64,000 nucleotides of DNA. Source: Cellulomonas pakistanensis. GTDB lineage: Bacteria; Actinomycetota; Actinomycetes; Actinomycetales; Cellulomonadaceae. Under the pieces are notes generated by a model. It had not been told where the DNA came from. It did not search any database and saw only the letters and a program-made list of their open reading frames with translations. A program made the position numbers and the translations under genes. Within the stretch, counting starts at the first letter, position 1, and each line of letters begins with the position of its first letter. Below are positions 22,923-32,552 of this stretch, one piece after another. The stretch spans positions 1 through 64,000 of the forward strand of contig NZ_BONO01000020.1 of assembly GCF_016862755.1 (NCBI RefSeq), given 5' to 3'.

Positions 22923-23801
22923 TCAGTACCGGTCGACGGCCGGGGGCTCCGGGGTCGGCAGCACGGTGCCCGCGGTGCTCTCCCAGGCCTCGGTCCAGGT
23001 GCCGTCCTCGTAGCTGGCCTCGAGGGTGTCGTTGATCCAGTTGCGGAACTCGGTGTCGTCCAGCGCGAGGCCGATGCCGTAGGGCTCCTCGGTGAACGGT
23101 TCGCCGCGGACCTCGAACGCCGGGTCGTCGGCCGCGAAGCCGGCGAGGATGACGTTGTCGGTGCTGATCGCGTCGACCTGCCCGCCGCGCAGCGGCTCGA
23201 GGCAGTCGGAGTACGCGCCGAACGGCACGACCTCGGTGTCGGGGAAGTTCTCCAGCAGGTTCGCCTCGGGGGTGGACCCGGCGACGGTGCAGACCTTCTT
23301 GCCGGCGAGGTCCTCCTCGCTCTGGATGTCCTCGTTGTCGGCGAGCGTCAGGATCGACTGGCCGGCCTCGTAGTACGGGCCCGCGAACGACACGACCTCC
23401 TTGCGCTCGTCGTTGATCGTGTACGTCGCGATGACGAGGTCGACCTGGCCGGACTGGATGAACGACTCGCGGTTGGCCGAGACGGTCTCGGTCCAGGTGA
23501 TGCCGTCCTCGGGGATGCCGAGGGCGCCGGCGATGATCTTGCCGATCTCGACGTCGAAGCCCTCGGGGGTCCCGTCCGGGCCGACGAGGCCGAACAGCGG
23601 CTGGTCGAACTTGGTGCCGATGGTGATCTCGCCGGCCTCCGCCAGCTCCGCCATCGTCGAGCCCTCGGGGAACGAGGACGCGTCGACGTCGGAGACCTCG
23701 GGCGCCGAGCCCTCGTCGCCGTCGTCGGACCCGCCGCAGGCGGCGAGCGTGAGGACGGCGGCAGCGGCCAGGGCGATGGGTCCTGCGGTGCGGGTTCTCA
23801 T
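22923..23801 (-). CDS. gluB: Amino-acid ABC transporter substrate-binding lipoprotein (GluB type)
   Basis: A 292-residue extracytoplasmic solute-binding protein. A lipoprotein signal peptide ends in the lipobox LAAC, with the lipidated Cys at position 22, followed by a short Gly/Asp/Ser linker. The family-3 binding fold includes [33 protein letters not shown], the ligand-contact region [20 protein letters not shown] and GPYYEAGQS. It delivers glutamate or a related amino acid to GluCD. It lies second in the operon, after gluA. Confidence 0.92.
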   Translation of the reverse strand: MRTRTAGPIALAAAAVLTLAACGGSDDGDEGSAPEVSDVDASSFPEGSTMAELAEAGEITIGTKFDQPLFGLVGPDGTPEGFDVEIGKIIAGALGIPEDGITWTETVSANRESFIQSGQVDLVIATYTINDERKEVVSFAGPYYEAGQSILTLADNEDIQSEEDLAGKKVCTVAGSTPEANLLENFPDTEVVPFGAYSDCLEPLRGGQVDAISTDNVILAGFAADDPAFEVRGEPFTEEPYGIGLALDDTEFRNWINDTLEASYEDGTWTEAWESTAGTVLPTPEPPAVDRY

Positions 23802-23885
23802 GTCGAGCTCCTATGCGTCGCGTGTCGGGGATCGGCCGGGTGGGGCCCGGCCGTGCGGTGGGGGCGGGCGCGGGGGCGCCCGGGC

Positions 23886-24632
23886 TCAGTGGGTGAGGAT
23901 CTTCGACAGGAAGTCGCGGGCGCGCTCGGACTTCGGCGCGGTGAAGAAGGTCTCGGGGTCGGCCTCCTCGACGATCGCGCCGCCGTCCATGAAGACGACG
24001 CGGTCCGCGGCGCGGCGGGCGAAGCCCATCTCGTGGGTGACGACGACCATCGTCATGCCCTCGGCGGCGAGGGCCGTCATGACGTCGAGCACCTCGTTGA
24101 TCATCTCGGGGTCGAGGGCCGAGGTGGGCTCGTCGAACAGCATGACCTTCGGCTCCATCGCGAGCGCGCGGGCGATCGCGACGCGCTGCTGCTGGCCGCC
24201 GGAGAGCTGCGCCGGCAGCTTGTCGGCCTGGCTGGCGACGCCGACGCGCTCGAGCAGCGCCATGGCGCGCTCCTCGGCCTCCCCGGCGCCGATCTTCCGC
24301 ACCTTGCGCAGGCCGAGCGTGACGTTCTGCAGCACGGTGCGGTGCGCGAACAGGTTGAACGACTGGAACACCATGCCGACGTCCGCGCGGAGCTTCGCCA
24401 GTCCCTTGCCCTCGGCGGGCAGGGGCTGGCCGTCGACGGTGATGGTGCCGGACTCGATGGTCTCGAGCCGGTTGATCGTCCGGCAGAGCGTGGACTTGCC
24501 GCTGCCGGACGGGCCGATGACGACGACGACCTCGCCGCGGCGCACGGTGAGGCTGACGTCCTTGAGGACGTGCAGCGCACCGAAGTGCTTGTCGACGTGG
24601 TCGAGGACGACGAGGGGCTCGGGCTGTGCCAT
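23886..24632 (-). CDS. gluA: Amino-acid ABC transporter ATP-binding protein (GluA type)
   Basis: A 248-residue ABC ATPase of the PAAT family: Walker [11 protein letters not shown]-loop [14 protein letters not shown], signature LSGGQQQR, Walker [14 protein letters not shown] and switch His in [10 protein letters not shown]. It powers uptake by GluCD. It is the first gene of the gluABCD unit. Promoter-like elements lie directly before its ATG with no room for an untranslated leader. Confidence 0.94.
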   Translation of the reverse strand: MAQPEPLVVLDHVDKHFGALHVLKDVSLTVRRGEVVVVIGPSGSGKSTLCRTINRLETIESGTITVDGQPLPAEGKGLAKLRADVGMVFQSFNLFAHRTVLQNVTLGLRKVRKIGAGEAEERAMALLERVGVASQADKLPAQLSGGQQQRVAIARALAMEPKVMLFDEPTSALDPEMINEVLDVMTALAAEGMTMVVVTHEMGFARRAADRVVFMDGGAIVEEADPETFFTAPKSERARDFLSKILTH

Positions 24633-24638
24633 CCCTGG

Positions 24639-24668
24639 AACCTATGAGGCGTTTGTTACCGGCGCCAA
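24639..24668 (-). promoter_or_regulatory. Candidate leaderless promoter of gluABCD
   Basis: Reading leftward, TTGGCG (24663-24668), an 18-nt spacer and TAGGTT (24639-24644) end six nucleotides before the gluA ATG. This geometry would start the mRNA at the A of the start codon. Confidence 0.5.
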
Positions 24669-24802
24669 CTCCTTCAGGTCACAAGATGGAAACGTCCCGG
24701 TCATGCGCGCGCCCGCGCCGTGCCCCCGGGGGCGTCCCGGGGGCACGACCCGGGCGCGTCCCGGTCCGTCCCGCGGCGGCCCTGGGTCGCGGCCCGCGGA
24801 CG

Positions 24803-24808
24803 TACCCT
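24803..24808 (+). promoter_or_regulatory. Candidate -10 element of miaB
   Basis: TACCCT ends eight nucleotides before the miaB ATG, implying a leaderless or nearly leaderless transcript. No convincing ribosome-binding site is present, which supports this reading. Confidence 0.4.
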
Positions 24809-24816
24809 TGTCCGCG

Positions 24817-26412
24817 ATGAGCACGACGACCACGCCCCCCGTCCTGACGGTGGCCGACGCCCCCACGTCGGCGGCCGGAGCCCCCGCGCGCACGTACCTG
24901 GTCAAGACCCTCGGGTGCCAGATGAACGTGCACGACTCCGAGCACATGGCCGGCATGCTCGAGCAGGCCGGCTACGTCGCCGCGTCGCCCGAGGCCGCGG
25001 CGGCCGAGGAGGCCGACGTCATCGTCATCAACACCTGCGCGGTGCGGGAGAACGCGGCCGACAAGCTGTACGGCAACCTCGGCCGGCTGGCCGGGACGAA
25101 GCGGTCCCGCCCCGGCATGCAGATCGCCGTCGGCGGCTGCCTCGCCCAGAAGGACCGGACGGGCATCGTCGAGCGCGCGCCGTGGGTGGACGTCGTGTTC
25201 GGTACGCACAACCTCGACGTGCTGCCGGTGCTGCTGGAGCGCGCGCGGCACAACGAGGCCGCGCAGGTCGAGATCGAGGAGTCCCTCAAGGTCTTCCCGT
25301 CGACGCTGCCGACCCGGCGCGAGTCCGCCTACGCGGGCTGGGTGTCGATCAGCGTGGGCTGCAACAACACCTGCACGTTCTGCATCGTCCCGCACCTGCG
25401 CGGCAAGGAGCGCGACCGCAGGCCGGGCGACGTGCTCGCCGAGGTCGCGGCGCTCGTGGACCAGGGCGCGATCGAGGTGACCCTGCTCGGCCAGAACGTG
25501 AACTCCTACGGCGTCGAGTTCGGCGACCGCGGCGCGTTCGCGAAGCTGCTGCGCGCCGCCGGGACGATCGAGGGCCTGGAGCGGCTGCGGTTCACGTCGC
25601 CGCACCCCGCCGCGTTCACCGACGACGTGATCGCCGCGATGGCCGAGACCCCCGCCGTCATGCCGAGCCTGCACATGCCGCTGCAGTCCGGCTCCGACCG
25701 CGTCCTGCGCGCGATGCGCCGGTCGTACCGGTCGGAGAAGTTCCTCGGCATCCTCGACCGCGTCCGGGCGCAGCTGCCGGACGCCGCGATCACCACCGAC
25801 ATCATCGTCGGCTTCCCGGGCGAGACCGAGGAGGACTTCGCCGAGACGCTGCGCGTGGTCGAGGCCTCCCGGTTCTCGTCGGCGTTCACGTTCCAGTACT
25901 CGCCGCGCCCCGGCACGCCGGCCGCGGACCTGCCCGACCAGCTGCCCAAGGCGGTCGTGCAGGAGCGGTACGAGCGGCTGATCGCGCTGCAGGACCGGAT
26001 CGGGCTCGAGGAGGCGCAGCGCCAGGTCGGCCGCACCGTCGAGGTGCTGCTCGCCGAGGGCGAGGGCCGCAAGGACGGCGCGACGCGCCGGCTGTCCGGC
26101 CGCGCGGCCGACAACCGCCTGGTGCACCTCGCGCTGCCCGCGGACCTGGCCGAGGCCGGCGTCCCGCGCCCGGGCGACCTCGTCACCGTGGACGTCACCC
26201 ACGCCGCGCCGCACCACCTGGTCGCCGACTCGGCGGTCGAGGGCGGCACGTTCGCCGTGCGGCGGACCCGGGCGGGCGACGCCTGGGAGCGGCGCCAGGC
26301 GGGCGAGGACGACCACGCGCACGGCGGCGCCGGCGACGCGTGCGGGACCGGCGCCCCCGCGGGGCCGGCCGCGCCGGTGCTGCTGGGGCTGCCGACCATC
26401 GGGCGGCGCTGA
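24817..26412 (+). CDS. miaB: tRNA-2-methylthio-N6-dimethylallyladenosine synthase MiaB
   Basis: A 531-residue radical-SAM methylthiotransferase that converts i6A37 of tRNAs to ms2i6A37, acting after MiaA. The N-terminal UPF0004 domain begins [20 protein letters not shown] and carries further Cys in [13 protein letters not shown] and VGGCLAQKD. The radical-SAM CxxxCxxC is C182, C186 and C189 (CNNTCTFC), and a C-terminal TRAM-like region follows ([19 protein letters not shown]). The last 60 residues are a Gly/Ala-rich tail. Long in-frame sequence upstream of the ATG covers other genes and is rejected. Confidence 0.95.
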   Translation: MSTTTTPPVLTVADAPTSAAGAPARTYLVKTLGCQMNVHDSEHMAGMLEQAGYVAASPEAAAAEEADVIVINTCAVRENAADKLYGNLGRLAGTKRSRPGMQIAVGGCLAQKDRTGIVERAPWVDVVFGTHNLDVLPVLLERARHNEAAQVEIEESLKVFPSTLPTRRESAYAGWVSISVGCNNTCTFCIVPHLRGKERDRRPGDVLAEVAALVDQGAIEVTLLGQNVNSYGVEFGDRGAFAKLLRAAGTIEGLERLRFTSPHPAAFTDDVIAAMAETPAVMPSLHMPLQSGSDRVLRAMRRSYRSEKFLGILDRVRAQLPDAAITTDIIVGFPGETEEDFAETLRVVEASRFSSAFTFQYSPRPGTPAADLPDQLPKAVVQERYERLIALQDRIGLEEAQRQVGRTVEVLLAEGEGRKDGATRRLSGRAADNRLVHLALPADLAEAGVPRPGDLVTVDVTHAAPHHLVADSAVEGGTFAVRRTRAGDAWERRQAGEDDHAHGGAGDACGTGAPAGPAAPVLLGLPTIGRR

Positions 26413-26490
26413 GCGCGCTGCGCGACGCCGACCCACGCGCACGGCGCGCGGGCACGACCCGTCACGCCCGGGCCGGCCGCGCGGCGGGGC

Positions 26491-27000
26491 TCAGACCGAC
26501 GGCGGCAGCAGCGAGTCGAACGACGCGAAGCTCTGCACGCCCGTGCCGAGCCCGCAGGAGACCAGCTGGTCGAGCTGCTCGTCCGTCACGCCGTGCTCGA
26601 GGTCGGTCGACACCTCGCTGTACACGGCGAGCTGCCCCTCCTCCTCGCGGAGGTAGAGCTTCGGCCAGATGCGCTCGCGGTTCCAGTCGTTGAGGGCGAG
26701 CGTCACGGCCCGGCGGCTGTCGACCGGCAGCTGCCGGTGCCACCGGCCGCGCACCTGCAGGATCTCCCGCTGCTCGCCGAGCAGCAGGAACCAGAACCGG
26801 GAGTCGTTCCACACGCCGGTCAGGTCGCCGTCCTCGTCGACGCGGTAGTGGTAGCCGCGGGACGACAGGGAGGACGCGACCCGGTCGCGGGTGAGCGGCG
26901 TCGGCCGGGCCTGCAGCGGCACGCGGCGCTGCGGCGCGGGCTCCGGGGACCGCTCGCCGAGCACCCGGGACAGCCAGCCCGGCGTCCGCGGGGCGGTCAC
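26491..27000 (-). CDS. YbjN domain-containing protein (paralogue 1)
   Basis: A 169-residue YbjN-family protein (annotated as a putative sensory-transduction regulator; the fold is grouped with type III secretion chaperones). Family marks are YHYRVDEDGDLTGVW, EILQVRGRWHRQLP and NDWNRERIWPKLYLREEE, followed by VSTDLEHGVTDEQLDQLVSC. The N-terminal 40 residues are basic and Pro-rich. Its GTG overlaps the stop of paralogue 2 (GTGA), so they are coupled. It converges on miaB across a 78-nt gap in which no strong terminator was seen. Confidence 0.85.
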   Translation of the reverse strand: MTAPRTPGWLSRVLGERSPEPAPQRRVPLQARPTPLTRDRVASSLSSRGYHYRVDEDGDLTGVWNDSRFWFLLLGEQREILQVRGRWHRQLPVDSRRAVTLALNDWNRERIWPKLYLREEEGQLAVYSEVSTDLEHGVTDEQLDQLVSCGLGTGVQSFASFDSLLPPSV

Positions 27001-27566
27001 GGGGCCACCGCCGCGGGGTCGGGGTACAGCTCGTCGATCGCGTCGAAGAACGTGCTCGACGTGCTCAGGCCGCAGAACAGGATCTGGCTGAGCTGCTCGT
27101 CGGTCGCGCCGTGCTCGAGGTCCGTCGACACCTCGGCGACGACGTGCACCATGCCGTTGTCCCGCACCCGCACGTACGCCTTGGGCCAGATCCGCTCGGC
27201 GTTCCACTCGGTGCAGGCGTCGAGCACCTCCTCGAGCCGCTCGATCGCGACCTCGCGGTTCCACTGCCCGCGCACCTGGACGATCTCCTGGTGGTCGCCG
27301 AACAGGAAGAAGTAGAACAGCCGCCCGCGCCACAGCCCGCCGAGGTCGCCGTCGTCGTCGGTGAAGTAGTGGAAGTCGTTGCGCTCGAACCACCGGACGA
27401 CCCGGTCGTGCGTGATCGGGGTGGGGCGCCCGTCGTCCACCGTGACGCCGGTCCCGCTGCCGCGGTCGGTGCCGCGGCCCGGGTTGGCCGGCACCGGCGT
27501 GGCCTCGCGGCCGGCGGCCGGGCGGCCCGGTCCGCGGCGGGGGCGGCGGTTCCGGAACAGACCCAT
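26997..27566 (-). CDS. YbjN domain-containing protein (paralogue 2)
   Basis: A 189-residue YbjN-family protein with FHYFTDDDGDLGGLW, IVQVRGQWNREVA, TEWNAERIWPKAYVRVRDNG and VSTDLEHGATDEQLSQIL. The basic N-terminus (MGLFRNRRPRRGPGR) precedes a Gly/Thr linker. The ATG at 27566 is chosen; a GTG two codons earlier is equally in frame. It is first in a two-gene leftward unit and divergent from paralogue 3. Similarity among the three proteins points to local duplication. Confidence 0.85.
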   Translation of the reverse strand: MGLFRNRRPRRGPGRPAAGREATPVPANPGRGTDRGSGTGVTVDDGRPTPITHDRVVRWFERNDFHYFTDDDGDLGGLWRGRLFYFFLFGDHQEIVQVRGQWNREVAIERLEEVLDACTEWNAERIWPKAYVRVRDNGMVHVVAEVSTDLEHGATDEQLSQILFCGLSTSSTFFDAIDELYPDPAAVAP

Positions 27567-27757
27567 GCGCACACCATACGCGCGGCCGCGGACACCGCCA
27601 GCGTGGTCACCCGGTGTTCACCGGAACGGACATCTCGGGCGGCGATAGGTGCGCGCGATCGGGTTAGGCTCGACCGGTACGGGTGCGTCCGCGCCCGCCA
27701 CCTGCACCGACGCGACCGCGGGGCCGAGGCGCCCCGCACGACACCCACGAGGACGCC

Positions 27758-28255
27758 ATGGGTTTCTTCACCAAGCCGGACGCCGAGGCGTCCGTGCCCG
27801 GTCCGCAGCCGCTCTCGCACCAGCGCATCCTCGACGTGCTGGACGCGCGCGAGATGAACTACGGCGTCGACGACGACGGCGACATCGGCGGGTTCTGGGA
27901 CGGCCACCTGTTCTACTTCTTCCGGCTCGGCGGCCAGCAGGAGTACCTGCAGACCCGCGGCCGGTGGAACCGGAAGGTCGGCGTCGACCAGTACGCGCGG
28001 GTCGTCGACCTGGTGAACACCTGGAACTCGGAGAAGCTGTGGCCCAAGGGCTACGTGCGGGCCGAGGGCGACCTGGTCGGCGTGTACGCGGAGCACACGG
28101 TCGACTACGAGCACGGCGCGACCGACGAGCAGCTCGACCTGCACCTGGCGTGCGGCATCACGACCGCCCTCAGCCTGTTCGAGCACCTCGACGAGCAGTT
28201 CCCGGCGGAGGCCGCGGAGGCCAAGGCGGCCGAGGCCGCCGCCGACGGGGAGTGA
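27758..28255 (+). CDS. YbjN domain-containing protein (paralogue 3)
   Basis: A 165-residue YbjN-family protein: MNYGVDDDGDIGGFWDGHLF, EYLQTRGRWNRKVG, NTWNSEKLWPKGYVRAEGD and DYEHGATDEQLDLHLACG. It lacks the long basic N-terminus of the two leftward paralogues and ends in an Ala/Glu/Lys tail. The ATG at 27758 has a cgaggacg ribosome site; TAGGCT at 27665-27670 may be its -10. The HSP90-like gene starts 10 nt after its stop, so YbjN-HSP90-TPR look like one operon. Confidence 0.87.
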   Translation: MGFFTKPDAEASVPGPQPLSHQRILDVLDAREMNYGVDDDGDIGGFWDGHLFYFFRLGGQQEYLQTRGRWNRKVGVDQYARVVDLVNTWNSEKLWPKGYVRAEGDLVGVYAEHTVDYEHGATDEQLDLHLACGITTALSLFEHLDEQFPAEAAEAKAAEAAADGE

Positions 28256-28265
28256 CGCGCCGCCG

Positions 28266-30263
28266 ATGACGGACGCTGCGGCGCGGGCGTTCCAGGTCGA
28301 CCTGCACGGCGTGGTCGACCTGCTCGCCCGGCACCTGTACTCCGGCCCCCGGGTCTACCTGCGCGAGCTGCTGCAGAACGGCGTGGACGCGATCACGGCG
28401 CGCCGCGCGGTCGACCCGGGGTGCCCGGCGACCGTGCGGCTGCGGCCGCTCGCGGACGGGTCGCTGCTGGTCGTCGACTCCGGGGTGGGCCTGACGCGCG
28501 CCGAGGCCGAGGAGCTGCTCGCCACCGTCGGCCGGTCGTCCAAGCGCGACCTGGACCTGGGCGTCGGCCGCGAGGAGTTCCTCGGGCAGTTCGGCATCGG
28601 CCTGCTGTCGGCCTTCATGGTCGCCGACCGCATCGAGCTGGTGTCCCGGTCCGCGCGCGACCCGCAGGCGCCGGCCGTGCGCTGGCGCGGGCACGCCGAC
28701 GGGTCGTACGACCTCGTCGAGCTGCCGGACGCCGACGTGCCGCCGGGCAGCACCGTGCGGCTGCGGCCGCGGCGGGACCTGGAGCACTGGCTGGCGGGGG
28801 AGACGGTCGCGGCGCTCGCGGCCGAGTTCGGGTCGCTGCTGCCGGTCGACGTGGCGGTGGAGGTGCCGCTGGGGTCGGGCGCGTCCGCGGCGCCGGTCGA
28901 CGAGGTCGCCGACGCCCCGCCCGCCGCCGACGCCCTGCCCGCCGACGGCGCGCCCCGCCCCGGCCACGCCTGGCGCCGGGTCTCCGAGCCCGAGGCGCCG
29001 TGGGCGCGCGCGTACCCCGACGAGGCGGCGCGGGCCCGCGCCCTGGCCCGGTACTGCGAGCAGACCTTCGGCTTCACGCCGCTCGCGCACGTCGACCTCG
29101 CGGTGCCGCTCGCGGGCGTGTCCGGCGTCGCCTTCGTGCTGCCGGCCGCGGTGCCCCCGGGCGGCGGCGGGTCGCACCGGGTCTACCTCAAGCGGATGCT
29201 GCTCGGGGCGCGCGTCGAGGGGCTGCTGCCGGAGTGGGCGTTCTTCGTCCGGTGCGTCATCGACGCCTCGGGCCTGCGGCCGACCGCGTCCCGCGAGCAG
29301 CTCTACACGGACGAGGTGCTGCTGGCGACGCAGGAGGCGCTCGCGGACGCGGTCCGGTCCTGGACGCTGCGCACCCTGGAGTCGTCGACCGCGCTGGCGC
29401 GCCAGTTCGTCGCCACGCACCACCTCGCGGTGCGGTCGCTCGCGCTGACCGACGACACCATGCTCGACCTCGCCGCGCGGATCCTGCCGTACGAGACGAC
29501 CGACGGGACGCTGACGCTCGCCGAGGTCGCCGCGGAGCACGGCCAGGTGGTCTACGCGCCGACGCTCGAGGAGTACAAGCGGATCGCGCCGGTCGCCCGG
29601 GCCCAGGGCGTGGCCGTGGTGAACGCGGGCTACGTCTACGACGCCGACCTGCTGGCCCGGCTCGCCGCGCGCGGCCCGGGGCGCGGGCTCGGCGAGGTCC
29701 GGCCGCTCGGCGCGGGCGACATCGCGCAGGTGCTGGCCCCGGTGACCCCGGAGCGCGAGCTCGCCACGCTGGACGCGGTCCGGGCCGGCGGCGAGGTGCT
29801 GCGCCCCCTCGACACCGAGCTGGTGCTCCGCACCTTCGAGCCCGCCGAGCTGCCCGCCGTGCTCCTGCACGACCGGGACGGCGACCACCAGCGCGACCTG
29901 CGGGCCGCGATGGCCGAGGCCGACGACGTGTGGAGCGACGTGCTCGCGGGGTTCGCCGCGCCCGCCGCTGCGCGGCAGCTCGTGCTCAACGACGCCAGCA
30001 CCCTGGTGCGCGACCTGCTCGACGCGCCGCCCGGCGAGGTGACGGCGGCGGGCCTGCGGTCGCTGTACGTGTCGGCGCTGCTGCTGTCCGGGGAGCCGCT
30101 GCGGGCGCGCGACGCCGAGCTGATGACCGGCTCGATGTCGGTGCTGCTGCGGGCCGGCCTGCGGGGCGGGGGCGGCGGGGTCCGCGCGGACGGCGGGGCG
30201 GCCGGGTGGACCGGCGCCGACGACGAGGCGGCCGGGGGACCGGCCGGGGAGGAGCGCGCGTGA
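28266..30263 (+). CDS. HSP90-family (HtpG-like) ATPase
   Basis: A 665-residue protein with an intact GHKL ATP-binding domain: YLRELLQNGVDAITARR (catalytic Glu and Mg-binding Asn), LVVDSGVGLT, the lid region ATVGRSSKRDL and GQFGIGLLSAFMVAD. The middle domain includes FVLPAAVPPGGGGSHRVYLK, RVEGLLPEWAFFVRCVIDAS and SREQLYTDE. The C-terminus diverges from HtpG and ends in a Gly/Asp-rich tail without MEEVD. It belongs to the divergent actinobacterial HSP90 family rather than canonical htpG. Its stop overlaps the GTG of the TPR gene (GTGA), implying stoichiometric expression. The client is unknown. Confidence 0.88.
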   Translation: MTDAAARAFQVDLHGVVDLLARHLYSGPRVYLRELLQNGVDAITARRAVDPGCPATVRLRPLADGSLLVVDSGVGLTRAEAEELLATVGRSSKRDLDLGVGREEFLGQFGIGLLSAFMVADRIELVSRSARDPQAPAVRWRGHADGSYDLVELPDADVPPGSTVRLRPRRDLEHWLAGETVAALAAEFGSLLPVDVAVEVPLGSGASAAPVDEVADAPPAADALPADGAPRPGHAWRRVSEPEAPWARAYPDEAARARALARYCEQTFGFTPLAHVDLAVPLAGVSGVAFVLPAAVPPGGGGSHRVYLKRMLLGARVEGLLPEWAFFVRCVIDASGLRPTASREQLYTDEVLLATQEALADAVRSWTLRTLESSTALARQFVATHHLAVRSLALTDDTMLDLAARILPYETTDGTLTLAEVAAEHGQVVYAPTLEEYKRIAPVARAQGVAVVNAGYVYDADLLARLAARGPGRGLGEVRPLGAGDIAQVLAPVTPERELATLDAVRAGGEVLRPLDTELVLRTFEPAELPAVLLHDRDGDHQRDLRAAMAEADDVWSDVLAGFAAPAAARQLVLNDASTLVRDLLDAPPGEVTAAGLRSLYVSALLLSGEPLRARDAELMTGSMSVLLRAGLRGGGGGVRADGGAAGWTGADDEAAGGPAGEERA

Positions 30264-32224
30264 CCCGCTCGCTGGAGGAGGCGAACCGCGAGATCGGGCG
30301 CGTGCGGCAGATGCCGTACGGGCTCGCGCGCACCCAGGCGGCGGAGCGCCAGGTGCGGCTCGTCGACGCCGAGGGGCCGGACGCCGCGCGCGCCTACGCG
30401 CTGTCCACGCTCGTGGAGGCGTACCAGTGGGGCGGCGAGGTCGACCGGTCGTTCGTCGCGTTCGCGCGCCTGCTGCGGTGGTTCGACGAGCACCCGGAGC
30501 ACTTCGACGCGCACGACCGGCACGGGCTGTTCTGGTCGTTCAAGTGGATGATCAGCGGGCTCGCGGACTTCCCGACCGTGCCCGCCGAGCAGATCGACCG
30601 CACGCTCGCCGACATGGAGCGCCGGTACGCGCTCGCGGGGAACGGGATGGACGCGGTCGCCTACGAGCGGTTCGCGTGGGCCCGCCAGCGCGGCGCGGAC
30701 GACGCCGAGCAGGCCTACCAGGCGTGGATCGCCACGCCGCGCGACGACTACTCCCAGTGCGAGGCGTGCGACCCGGGCGACCGCGCCGCGTGGCTGCTCG
30801 CCACCGGCCGCGCCGAGGAGGGCATCCGGCTCATCGAGCGGACGCTCGAGCAGGACCCGTCCTGCGCGTCCGAGCCCGCCGACATGCTGTCCTACCTCGC
30901 CGAGGCCTACCTGGACGCGGGCCGGCCGCGGGACGCCGCGCGGACGCACCGGCGCGCGGTCGCGGCGCTCGCGGAGGCCGAGTCCGACATGGTCGGCGCG
31001 CGCGGCCGGCGCGTCCGGCTGCTCGCACGCGGCGGGCAGCCCGAGCGCGCGGTGCGGGCGATCGAGGCGGACCAGCAGTACCTCACCGGCGGGGACACGC
31101 CCTACTCGCGGCTGGCGTTCGCCCGCCTGGTCGGCGGCGCCACGCACGTGCTGCGCGCCGGCGGGCACGGGGAGCTGCCCGTGCGGCTGACGTCGGTGCC
31201 GGCGACCACCGTCGCGGAGCTCGACGACTGGCTGCGGGCGCAGGCGGACGCGCTGGCGGCGCAGTTCGACGCGCGGAACGGGACCGCGGCCGAGAGCGAG
31301 TCGGTGGCCCGCGCGTGGGCGACGGGGCCGGCCGCGGCGCGGCTGGACCTCGACGTGCTGCCGCGCGGACTCGTGGGTGCCGCGGGTGGAGCCGGCCCTG
31401 ATGCGGACCCGGCGGATTCCGGCGCTCCCGGCCCGGACGCCACCGGCGCCGCCGCCCGCCGCGCGGCGCCTGCCGACCCGGCGGCGCTCGTCGCGGAGGC
31501 GGAGCGGCTGTCCGCCGCTGGTGACCAGGAGGCGGCCGCGGGCGCGTACCTGGACGCGGCCCTCGCCTTCGAGGCCGCCGGGCTGCTGACCGAGTCGGGC
31601 TTCGCGTACGCCGAGGCGGCGCACTGCGCCCAGGTCCTCGGCGACGACGACGGCGCGGCCTCCGGCTACGCGGCGGCGGTGGCGCGGCTGCGCGCCGCGG
31701 ACGTCGCGGCGCCGGCCGTCGTGCCGGTCGTGGTCGCGTGGGCGGGCGCCGCCGCGGCGACCGGCCAGGCGGAGGCGGTGCTGGCGGAGGCGGACGGGCT
31801 GCTGCTGCGGCTGGCGGGCGAGGACGCGGGCGAGCGCGCGCCGGACCTGGCCGCGCGCGAGCATGCCGCGCAGCGCCGGGCGGCGGCCGACCTGGACGAC
31901 GCAGCCGCGCGCCTGCTCGCCACGCTGGGCGGCGAGGAGCGGCACGCCGCGGCCGCGGCCCGCGCGCAGACCGCCGCCGAGACGTACGCCGGGCTCGGCG
32001 CCGTCGCGGACGCGGCGCACGCGTTCTGGCTCGCGGGCCGGCTGCACGACGGGCTCGGCCACGTCGAGGACGCGATCTGGCACCTGGAGTCGGCGATGGA
32101 GGGCTTCGCGGCCGCCCGCCGGCGGGGCCCGCACGGCGAGGTGGCGAACGCGCTGGTCGACGTCCTGCGCCGCTCGGGCCAGGACTCGCGCGCCGACGAC
32201 CTGGCCCGCTCGCTCACGTCCTGA
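30260..32224 (+). CDS. Tetratricopeptide-repeat protein coupled to HSP90
   Basis: A 654-residue, almost wholly helical protein. The N-terminal half (residues 1-350) carries TPR-like helix pairs (for example SYLAEAYLDAGRPRDAARTH and AWLLATGRAEEGIRLIE) and a CEACD motif near residue 170. An Ala/Pro/Asp-rich linker (about 370-405) leads to a second TPR array (SAAGDQEAAAGAYLDAALAF; AFWLAGRLHDGLGHVEDAIW). The GTG start overlaps the HSP90 stop. TPR proteins are classic HSP90 cochaperones, though the C-terminal MEEVD ligand is missing here, so any interaction would use another surface. Confidence 0.82.
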   Translation: MTRSLEEANREIGRVRQMPYGLARTQAAERQVRLVDAEGPDAARAYALSTLVEAYQWGGEVDRSFVAFARLLRWFDEHPEHFDAHDRHGLFWSFKWMISGLADFPTVPAEQIDRTLADMERRYALAGNGMDAVAYERFAWARQRGADDAEQAYQAWIATPRDDYSQCEACDPGDRAAWLLATGRAEEGIRLIERTLEQDPSCASEPADMLSYLAEAYLDAGRPRDAARTHRRAVAALAEAESDMVGARGRRVRLLARGGQPERAVRAIEADQQYLTGGDTPYSRLAFARLVGGATHVLRAGGHGELPVRLTSVPATTVAELDDWLRAQADALAAQFDARNGTAAESESVARAWATGPAAARLDLDVLPRGLVGAAGGAGPDADPADSGAPGPDATGAAARRAAPADPAALVAEAERLSAAGDQEAAAGAYLDAALAFEAAGLLTESGFAYAEAAHCAQVLGDDDGAASGYAAAVARLRAADVAAPAVVPVVVAWAGAAAATGQAEAVLAEADGLLLRLAGEDAGERAPDLAAREHAAQRRAAADLDDAAARLLATLGGEERHAAAAARAQTAAETYAGLGAVADAAHAFWLAGRLHDGLGHVEDAIWHLESAMEGFAAARRRGPHGEVANALVDVLRRSGQDSRADDLARSLTS

Positions 32225-32293
32225 CGCGCGCCGCCCGTGGCGGGCGCCGCCCTGCGCCACGCCGCCCTGAGCCACGCCGCCCTGAGCCACGTC

Positions 32294-32359
32294 CGCCGAG
32301 ATGGCAGCTCTCGGCTGTCGCGGGGCGCTCGCGCACAGCCGAGAGGTGCCATCTCGGCG
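32294..32359. repeat. Intergenic inverted repeat, CGCCGAG family (copy C)
   Basis: Arms 32294-32318 and 32335-32359 (25 nt each) pair with one mismatch around a 16-nt loop. They begin CGCCGAGATGGCA and end in the complement. It lies 70 nt after the TPR gene and could terminate the YbjN-HSP90-TPR operon. Confidence 0.9.
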
Positions 32360-32389
32360 AGTCGTCCTGCGCACGCGAGGTCGCCTCTC

Positions 32390-32450
32390 CGCCGAGCTTG
32401 CAGTAGCTGCGGGGTTCGGGGCGGCGGAACCCCGCAACAACTGCAAGCTC

Positions 32451-32454
<4 letters not shown>
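32390..32454. repeat. Intergenic inverted repeat, CGCCGAG family (copy B)
   Basis: Arms 32390-32417 and 32427-32454 (28 nt) pair with two mismatches around a 9-nt loop, starting CGCCGAGCTTGCAGT. The right arm is 27/28 identical to that of copy A at 1486-1513, 31 kb away. It sits 30 nt downstream of copy C in the same 328-nt gap. Confidence 0.9.
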
Positions 32455-32513
<59 letters not shown>

Positions 32514-32540
32514 GCGGCGGGGGTGGCGCGCGCGGCGGGA

Positions 32541-32546
32541 TACCGT
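32541..32546 (+). promoter_or_regulatory. Candidate -10 element, leaderless start
   Basis: TACCGT ends exactly six nucleotides before the GTG at 32553. The intervening cggggg could also serve as a weak ribosome site. No -35 was recognised. Confidence 0.45.
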
Positions 32547-32552
32547 CGGGGG

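Noticed and set aside
28266-30263. Canonical htpG
   Set aside because: The nucleotide-binding motifs fit, but the C-terminal domain diverges and the TPR partner points to the separate actinobacterial HSP90 family, so the symbol was withheld.
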